A DNA stretch of 18,575 nucleotides from MWCM01 sp964558315 (lineage in GTDB: Bacteria; Patescibacteriota; UBA1384; XYA2-FULL-43-10): NCBI GenBank assembly GCA_964558315.1, contig CAZLCL010000015.1:1-18575 (forward strand). The letters are read 5' to 3'. Positions 12,577-18,575 of the stretch are shown piece after piece (position 1 is the first letter of the stretch; the number at the start of each line of letters is the position of its first letter). The notes beneath the pieces were generated by a model, which did not search any database, was not told the origin of the DNA, and saw only the letters and a program-made list of their open reading frames with translations. The position numbers and the translations under genes were made by a program.

Positions 12577-15500
12577 TCAAATCATTCGAGATTTTCGATG
12601 CCTTCTATCAAAATATACCAAAATTGCGACTATCAATACTAGAGAAAGAAAGAAAATTATTATAGTCATATTAATTTTTTTATTAATACCTTCTATAACT
12701 GCCTTAAGATCATCACCGTCTGAAGAAACTACTAATTTATACTCTTTAGCATCACTTTGCATTACTTCTTGCTGGCTACTTTCGGCAGATATGTCGCTTA
12801 CTCCTACTTCTATCGCTTTGGCTGATGTAATAAAGATTTTATGATCCCCCACAGCCAAATTATTCTCTTTCATGTCAACTAAAGCTTTCCAAATACCATT
12901 ATCATCTGCATTAGCCCTAACTTCGATCGGTTCCGAATGAATAAAAATCACCACTTCTGTATTGGGATAAGCTATGCCGTATAGATATAACACCGAGTTT
13001 GAGGTTTTCATAGAAGTAAGCTCAGGCTTTGGAGGGATTATCGAAATGACATAATCGGTTTTTACCGAATTTCCAGCTTTGTCACTAACTTTAAGAGTTA
13101 TTGTAAAGTTGCCGAAAGAGCGATAAATATGATTCTCTTCGACTTTATCCCCCGTTCCGCCATCACCAAAATCCCAAAGATACGAGACAATGCCGATATT
13201 ATCACTAGAATCTTTAGCACTTAATGATACTTGGCTATCTATAAGAGCCGATTGCGGGGCAATAATTTGCGCAATAGGAGCGGTTTTATCGACTATCGGT
13301 TTGGCAACAATCGGGCTTGATTCTTCGGGTTGGTTATTTACCTCAGCAGTATCTTCGCCGCTTTCTTCCTCCTCTTCTTCATCCTCAACAGGTATGCTTA
13401 AAATTTTTACTGAAGCGGTTTTTTCTGCACTGTCAGCAACTGCCTTAATAGTTGAACTAAAATCACCTGCAATATTTCCAGCTGTAAATAATCCGCTTTG
13501 ATTAATGGTGCCGCCTCCCATTACTACCGACCAAGTCACCACCGATTCAAGTAAGAAATTGTTTTCATCGTAAACCGATGCCGAATATTGAACCTCTCCG
13601 CCTACCAAAACTTCTGCAGAAGATGGAGAAACATTAATTGTTTCAGCTGGGCCGACAACGACAGCAACTGCTGTATCGCTGGTGCTATCTTCTGAATCAT
13701 AAGCATCTACATAATTTGCAGAAATTGTATTATCATCTTTATCAATATTTAAGGTGCCATCATCTTCGGCAACAATTGTCTCATCTTGGCGATAAAACAA
13801 AAGCGTTAAACCGGTTTGATTAATAAATATTCCGGTATTAATGCCACTTTCTGTTAGAGATACAGTTTCTGAATCAGAGGCTGGTGATAACGATGTAACG
13901 GTTACGCTAAATGATTCTTCGCTATTTGGATCCAAATTTCGGCTAGAGTCGCTTACTTTTATGTATGCTTTTTCGGCATAGCCATAGTTCGCCACGCTAT
14001 TCCCCTCGGAGTCAGAAAATATCGTAGTTGAAGCCGATGGAAAAACCCAATTGGTGTTATTACCGGAATCATACCCTCCGACGGTTGCATTAATCGGTTT
14101 GCTTGAGCCCTCAGCATTAGCGTAAGAAACATCAACATAAGATACGGTCGGAGTGGCACTAGATACATTAAAGAGGTAGCTACTAGTCGAGGAAGCGGCC
14201 ATAACTATTCTTGTTCCCACAGCCGATCCGTTGATATTAATGTTAGCTAAAGTATAAGTTGAGCCAGAGTGGAAAGTAATTGTTGATGACGGTGTAATAT
14301 CGGTAAATGTGCCGGAAACCGTTAAATTATCAGTAAAATTTACTCCGGCTAAAGATGCGTTTGTAATTGTAACACTGGAAAATGTTTGGGAATTTGCTGT
14401 AATATTTTGCAGATCATCTCCGTTTAGAATGACATTTGATGATCCGGCAGTAAATGCGCCACCCGAATTGTTCCAGTCCCCTGCACATGAAATATTTGAT
14501 GATCCGGCAGTAAATGCGCCACCGCTTTGGCTGTAGGAACCAAGCGAAATACTTTGGTTATTTGAGATAAAAGTGCCATCAGCTAGAGAGAAATTTTCGG
14601 ACACCGACAAGGAGTTACCCGCAGATATTGAAATTACGTTGGCGTATCCCGATCCGATACTAATTGACGCCGCTAATGCTGATGAATTGATATTTAATGA
14701 CCCGGAACTATCATTAATTATCACTGGATCGGCACTGGTGGGAACAGAGTTTTCATACCACGAACTAGCGCTATTCCAATTGCCACCATCCGGTTTTAGT
14801 ATTCTAATTCCCGACTCGCTCCAATTGGCGCAGTTGTCTAGTGTGGAGTGAGAACCGGCATAATAAGTAGCGCCGGTGCTAACTGCTGTAATATCGGACA
14901 TATCCAGATACTCTCCAGAGATATAACCCGAAGCTTTGGTTAAGCTTGCCGTAGAGCCAGAGGAATCGGTTGATATTGTAATAATGTTGCCCGCAGAGCC
15001 GGATAAAAAGTTTATGCCAGTCATAGTGAGGGAGCTGGCATCATCGAAAATTACAGTTTTTGCTCCGGTGCTCGACATTGTCATATTGGCAAAGGTAAAG
15101 GAGCCGGTAAAATTTAGAGCAAATGAGCTAGGGGTAATTGTAATATCATTATAGGTGTTTGCGCCCATTAAACAGTTTTGCGCCCCACCGGTATTGGTAA
15201 AAGCTAAAGTAGATGAACCAGCGCTAATATTGCTATCACTAGCCGACCATGAATCTCCATCTCCGGTTATGCCCCAAGTATCTGAACCCATATTTATGGT
15301 AGTGCCTAAAGCGGCGTTAAAACGATAGGTTGTTACCGAACCTTCAGCTGTCAAAGAGCCATTGTCAACCGACATAATATTCTGCCCACTTTGCGCATAA
15401 TCATCTTCTAGCGTCAAAGTTGCTCCGGGCATTTTAATATAAACAGTCGCCCCAAATTGTTTGCTATAGCTGGTTAAACTGCTGTTAGAACGCGCGCGGA

Positions 15501-18500
15501 AATATAAATCTTTGTTGTTGTTTAAAGTTGCAACTTCACTCAAATTAAGTGATCCATAAATTGAATAACCCATCGAATTATCAATTGAATTTAGTGAGAC
15601 CTCTAAAGTATTGGTCGCTCCGCTAAAATCAACATTATGACCGATGCGTGGCATATCTATGGTGATTGTTTGGCCAGAGTTAATGGTGCTAAAAACCACA
15701 TTGTCTTGAGGCAAAGGCACTCGGCTGGTCCAATTTGATGCCGTTGACCAATTGTCTCCATCGGTGTTTGTCCATGTCTGTTCTGCCGAAACATCAGTCG
15801 AGACATTAGTATTTCCGCCACAATCACCTAAAGAAACACCACCAAAAGGTGAAGCCACCCCGCCAGCAGTAATGTCTTGAAAATCAACGTTATCAATATC
15901 TACCGTGGCGGCGGTTAGAGTTCGAGCTGTGCCAAGCGTATCAGAATAAACCAAGAGACGATTAATGACTGAATCGCCCTGCAAGGACAAAGTGTCGCTG
16001 ACCGTTTGGTCTCCAAAAAGTTGAAGCCCATCTATTTTGTCGGCTGTGGTGTTTCGAGTTAAATTCGCAAATGTGTTGCTACCCAAAACATCTGTTATGC
16101 CGGCGCCATTTAATATGACATCGTTATAAGTTGTCTTTGAGCCACCGCCAAACTTTTGGCTTTGACTACCACCAGTGATTGTGGCCGTATTTGAGCTCAA
16201 AACCCAGTTCGTCGCATTATTTGTATTCCAATTAGTAGAAAAGTTAATCGCCGAAGCGCCTAAAGTTAAAGTCGCGTTTGCCGAGTCGGCAGGCAAAAAG
16301 GAGCCGATACTTATCGAGGCGCCATTTGTATCCAATGTGCCGGAGGTTAAGCTTAAATCAATCCCCCCCGCAGTAAAGCCATCTGCAAACTGCCAGCTTG
16401 CGCCACTCCCATTAAATACTAAATTGCCGGGAGTTTGGCCATTCCAAGTGATAGTTTGAACCTCGGCTGAAGTAGAAACAAAAGCAATGCTTGAGGTATT
16501 GGGATCGCCAAGCGTATATGTCATACCAGCTGAAAATTTTAATGCATTGTTACCAATTCCGGCTGTGGCATCACCAATGGACAAGATATGACCCGAACTG
16601 TGAGTTAGCGTTGCAGTATAGCTGGTTAAATCCAAAGAACGGCATACGGCGTCGGTATCAATTGTTAAATCGCCAGAGGTTGCGGTAGCGATAATATCGT
16701 CGGCAGATGTGGGAACTATGCCGTCGCTCCAAGTGCTACTACTGCTCCAATTACCGCCAGCATTGCTGATAGATTTTGCCGGATCCGAAAACGTCCACCC
16801 CGTATTCCCACTTACATCAGTAGAGTGCGAGCCAGCGTAAAAAGTCGCACCACCCGTAGCTGTTGAGTCTTTGAGTGATAAATAATCAGCCGAAACTGTG
16901 CCACTTGCTTTGGATAGCGTAAAAGGTGTGCCTGCTGTATCGGTGTCAATCGTTACAACATTTGCCCCGTTGCCGTCTATAAACTTGTCTCCAGTAATGG
17001 TGTAAGTTGTGTTTTTGGTAAATCTAATATTCTTTGTGCCTTCAGAAGATAAGGTAATACCAGAAAAGGTAAATGCTCCCGAAAACAATACTTTGCCTGT
17101 TCCACCGGGCGTAAACCTTAACTCGTTAAAAGTCAAAGTATTAAGATTCATTCTCGTAGCAAAGGCACTGGCATTAGTAGCATGAATTACCGCAGGAGCA
17201 GTCCAAGTCAGATTCGTAATAGTCGGTGCGTAGAAAGCAGTTGTAACTCCAGCCGTAGTTAAGGTTTCCGTCCCTCCTTGATATTCTCTAGTATTTGAAC
17301 CAGAGATATAGAAACCACCCACCGATACATTGTAGTTATTGGGGTTAAAGGTTCCATTCATCAGATAAAAAACTGAGTTGCTTCCTGTAGTCTGGAAAGC
17401 ATCTTGTAAAGTATATGTCCCGCCGTAAGCCATAATCCGAACCTGTCCCCAACTTTTACCTGCGGAGGTTATAGTATGTGAACCCCTACCTGAGAAAACA
17501 GTATAAATAGTAGAATTATTGCTAACCGTTAAGGTTACATTGGAAACCAAAGTTACCGAGCCGAAAAAAGTTACTATGTTATTATCAATGTCGAAAGTCA
17601 AAGCACCTGCCCCAGTAAAGTCTAAATTCTTACAAGGACGGGATAAATCCATATCAATTCTAGTTGTGCCGTCTATCGAGTTTGAATCAATGTAGCAGTT
17701 ATCCTGTGGCAAAGGCGAACGAGTAGAGGCCATTTGACTGCCTCCACCATTGGTTTCGGTAAACCAGTAGGTGTAATCAGAGAAATTTCTCGTGCCGCTT
17801 CCGTTCCAATACCAATCATCAGCAGTTGTGGCGGTTAGATTGGTATTGCCCCCACAATCGCCACTCCCGCCAGTAATGGCACTGGCATTAACAGCGGCAG
17901 AAAAAGATATATCCTGAAAATCTACATTTTGCCAGCCAGCCACAGAAGCGGAGGAGTAGGAAATAGCACCAGAGGCACCTAGAGTGCTACTTGTTACTAA
18001 AAGTCTATTAGCTGATGAATTACCAGCAAAGACTATACTATTGGTTACTGTTAGGGTGTTGCCGTTGGCGATTAAAAGATTACTATTTTTATGAGCCCCG
18101 CCTGTAGCTGTAAAATCGTGGCAAGTAATATTACCTCTAATCATAGATGAGTCCGGTAAAAGATCCTGATTAAACTGATATTCAATATCGTAAAAAGTGT
18201 GCGAGGTTCGCATTACCGAAGCTTTTGAAATAATTAGTTTGCTTGTCCCAGCATTTATGGTTAAATATGCCCCGCTAAAATATACTCCGTAATCGTTAAT
18301 GCGCTGTGTTACCGTAACTTCGGAAGCCCCCAGATTAAGGGTAAAGTAATTATTAGTCTGATGAGAGAGTTTTAGAACACTAATATCTTGATCATTAGTA
18401 TTTAACTCTCCTTGTTCTACATACCAAGTCCCTGTAGAGGTTGAGCCGTCTTGTAGCGTCCACTCTCCGCCACTACCGTTAAAATAGACTGTGCCAGGAC

Positions 18501-18575
18501 TCTTCCCGCCAAAGGTAACATTCCAGCCAGCACCTCCGTTATTTGAGGTAGAAACAAAGGAAATGGTAGAAGATG
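12577..18575 (-). CDS. Giant repeat-rich, C-terminally anchored surface protein (5' end outside window)
   Basis: The frame is open from the window edge to the TAA at 12577, at least 1998 residues. The first in-window ATG (18213) is not the start: the 120 codons before it are open and carry the same repeat style. The repeats are rich in Ser, Thr, Gly and Asn, and return to motifs such as GGNWSSSSTWSDGIVPTSADDI, DNWSTASNWTSRVPLPQDN and CGGNTN, suggesting beta-helix or beta-sandwich modules. Then come a domain beginning SDSEGNSVANYGYAEKAYIKV (about 13650-14020), a Big2-like Ig domain (about 13400-13650), an acidic stretch, a PKD domain with WDFGDGG (about 13055-13295) and an Ig-like domain. A membrane helix (about 12607-12669) with a basic tail ends the protein. 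It is therefore likely a long cell-surface adhesin or stalk. Heavily glycosylated or host-contact roles are speculation. Confidence 0.88.
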   Translation of the reverse strand, partial: SSTISFVSTSNNGGAGWNVTFGGKSPGTVYFNGSGGEWTLQDGSTSTGTWYVEQGELNTNDQDISVLKLSHQTNNYFTLNLGASEVTVTQRINDYGVYFSGAYLTINAGTSKLIISKASVMRTSHTFYDIEYQFNQDLLPDSSMIRGNITCHDFTATGGAHKNSNLLIANGNTLTVTNSIVFAGNSSANRLLVTSSTLGASGAISYSSASVAGWQNVDFQDISFSAAVNASAITGGSGDCGGNTNLTATTADDWYWNGSGTRNFSDYTYWFTETNGGGSQMASTRSPLPQDNCYIDSNSIDGTTRIDMDLSRPCKNLDFTGAGALTFDIDNNIVTFFGSVTLVSNVTLTVSNNSTIYTVFSGRGSHTITSAGKSWGQVRIMAYGGTYTLQDAFQTTGSNSVFYLMNGTFNPNNYNVSVGGFYISGSNTREYQGGTETLTTAGVTTAFYAPTITNLTWTAPAVIHATNASAFATRMNLNTLTFNELRFTPGGTGKVLFSGAFTFSGITLSSEGTKNIRFTKNTTYTITGDKFIDGNGANVVTIDTDTAGTPFTLSKASGTVSADYLSLKDSTATGGATFYAGSHSTDVSGNTGWTFSDPAKSISNAGGNWSSSSTWSDGIVPTSADDIIATATSGDLTIDTDAVCRSLDLTSYTATLTHSSGHILSIGDATAGIGNNALKFSAGMTYTLGDPNTSSIAFVSTSAEVQTITWNGQTPGNLVFNGSGASWQFADGFTAGGIDLSLTSGTLDTNGASISIGSFLPADSANATLTLGASAINFSTNWNTNNATNWVLSSNTATITGGSQSQKFGGGSKTTYNDVILNGAGITDVLGSNTFANLTRNTTADKIDGLQLFGDQTVSDTLSLQGDSVINRLLVYSDTLGTARTLTAATVDIDNVDFQDITAGGVASPFGGVSLGDCGGNTNVSTDVSAEQTWTNTDGDNWSTASNWTSRVPLPQDNVVFSTINSGQTITIDMPRIGHNVDFSGATNTLEVSLNSIDNSMGYSIYGSLNLSEVATLNNNKDLYFRARSNSSLTSYSKQFGATVYIKMPGATLTLEDDYAQSGQNIMSVDNGSLTAEGSVTTYRFNAALGTTINMGSDTWGITGDGDSWSASDSNISAGSSTLAFTNTGGAQNCLMGANTYNDITITPSSFALNFTGSFTFANMTMSSTGAKTVIFDDASSLTMTGINFLSGSAGNIITISTDSSGSTASLTKASGYISGEYLDMSDITAVSTGATYYAGSHSTLDNCANWSESGIRILKPDGGNWNSASSWYENSVPTSADPVIINDSSGSLNINSSALAASISIGSGYANVISISAGNSLSVSENFSLADGTFISNNQSISLGSYSQSGGAFTAGSSNISCAGDWNNSGGAFTAGSSNVILNGDDLQNITANSQTFSSVTITNASLAGVNFTDNLTVSGTFTDITPSSTITFHSGSTYTLANININGSAVGTRIVMAASSTSSYLFNVSSATPTVSYVDVSYANAEGSSKPINATVGGYDSGNNTNWVFPSASTTIFSDSEGNSVANYGYAEKAYIKVSDSSRNLDPNSEESFSVTVTSLSPASDSETVSLTESGINTGIFINQTGLTLLFYRQDETIVAEDDGTLNIDKDDNTISANYVDAYDSEDSTSDTAVAVVVGPAETINVSPSSAEVLVGGEVQYSASVYDENNFLLESVVTWSVVMGGGTINQSGLFTAGNIAGDFSSTIKAVADSAEKTASVKILSIPVEDEEEEEESGEDTAEVNNQPEESSPIVAKPIVDKTAPIAQIIAPQSALIDSQVSLSAKDSSDNIGIVSYLWDFGDGGTGDKVEENHIYRSFGNFTITLKVSDKAGNSVKTDYVISIIPPKPELTSMKTSNSVLYLYGIAYPNTEVVIFIHSEPIEVRANADDNGIWKALVDMKENNLAVGDHKIFITSAKAIEVGVSDISAESSQQEVMQSDAKEYKLVVSSDGDDLKAVIEGINKKINMTIIIFFLSLVLIVAILVYFDRRHRKSRMI
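14434..14523. repeat. Two identical 30-bp direct repeats at 60-bp spacing in the surface gene
   Basis: The 30 bases at 14434-14463 are identical to those at 14494-14523. They encode GGAFTAGSSN twice in the same frame, 20 residues apart, so the unit is one turn of a 20-residue protein repeat. Perfect DNA identity in otherwise diverged repeats points to a recent duplication or gene conversion, or to assembly folding. Confidence 0.9.

Noticed and set aside
13190..16688. Plus-strand ORFs of 60-103 codons within the surface protein gene
   Set aside because: They are shadows of a long, clearly coding repeat protein on the other strand, with low-complexity content from the repeats.

Overview
The window is AT-rich bacterial DNA. 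Several traits point to a Candidate Phyla Radiation (Patescibacteria) type of organism: a short 16S rRNA (about 1.45 kb once its intron is removed), a group I intron with a LAGLIDADG gene inside that 16S, a tiny GIY-YIG nuclease gene beside a tRNA, very compact operons, and a giant membrane-anchored surface protein. This assignment is an inference from gene content; I cannot place the phylum by eye. A run of 100 Ns (4912-5011) shows the sequence is a scaffold, probably metagenomic.

Left part (1-3463), minus strand: a 16S rRNA gene split after the position equivalent to E. coli U1498 by a 732-nt group I intron carrying a homing endonuclease gene. It is followed by a spacer with a hairpin terminator, a promoter candidate, a broken 5' half of a tRNA, a GIY-YIG nuclease gene, and an intact tRNA-Ile(GAT). 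The 23S gene would be expected beyond the left edge.

Middle (3464-8482): a plus-strand PLP-dependent aminotransferase diverges from the 16S. An intergenic region follows, with the assembly gap, hairpin repeats, and a compact GC-rich plus-strand unit (Shine-Dalgarno, 39-codon ORF, several strong stem-loops, terminator) that I cannot assign to any known family. Reading leftward on the minus strand are an ABC exporter (ATPase then permease, with a promoter placing the start of the mRNA at the ATPase ATG), an Fe/Mn superoxide dismutase with its own promoter, and a 44-residue desulforedoxin-like protein.

Right part (8496-18575), minus strand: a tightly packed gene run in the order giant surface protein (its start lies outside the window), M29-type aminopeptidase, soluble PAS/GAF histidine kinase, two single-domain response regulators, then the desulforedoxin. 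Gaps are about 12-40 nt, so this looks like one operon joining surface/peptide functions with a phosphorelay that has no DNA-binding output and ending in a redox protein next to superoxide dismutase.

The most unusual points are the GIY-YIG gene bracketed by tRNA sequence (its ribosome-binding site comes from a tRNA remnant and its stop codon from the tRNA-Ile U8-A9-G10), the intron-split decoding region of 16S, and the unidentified structured small gene at 5191-5391.
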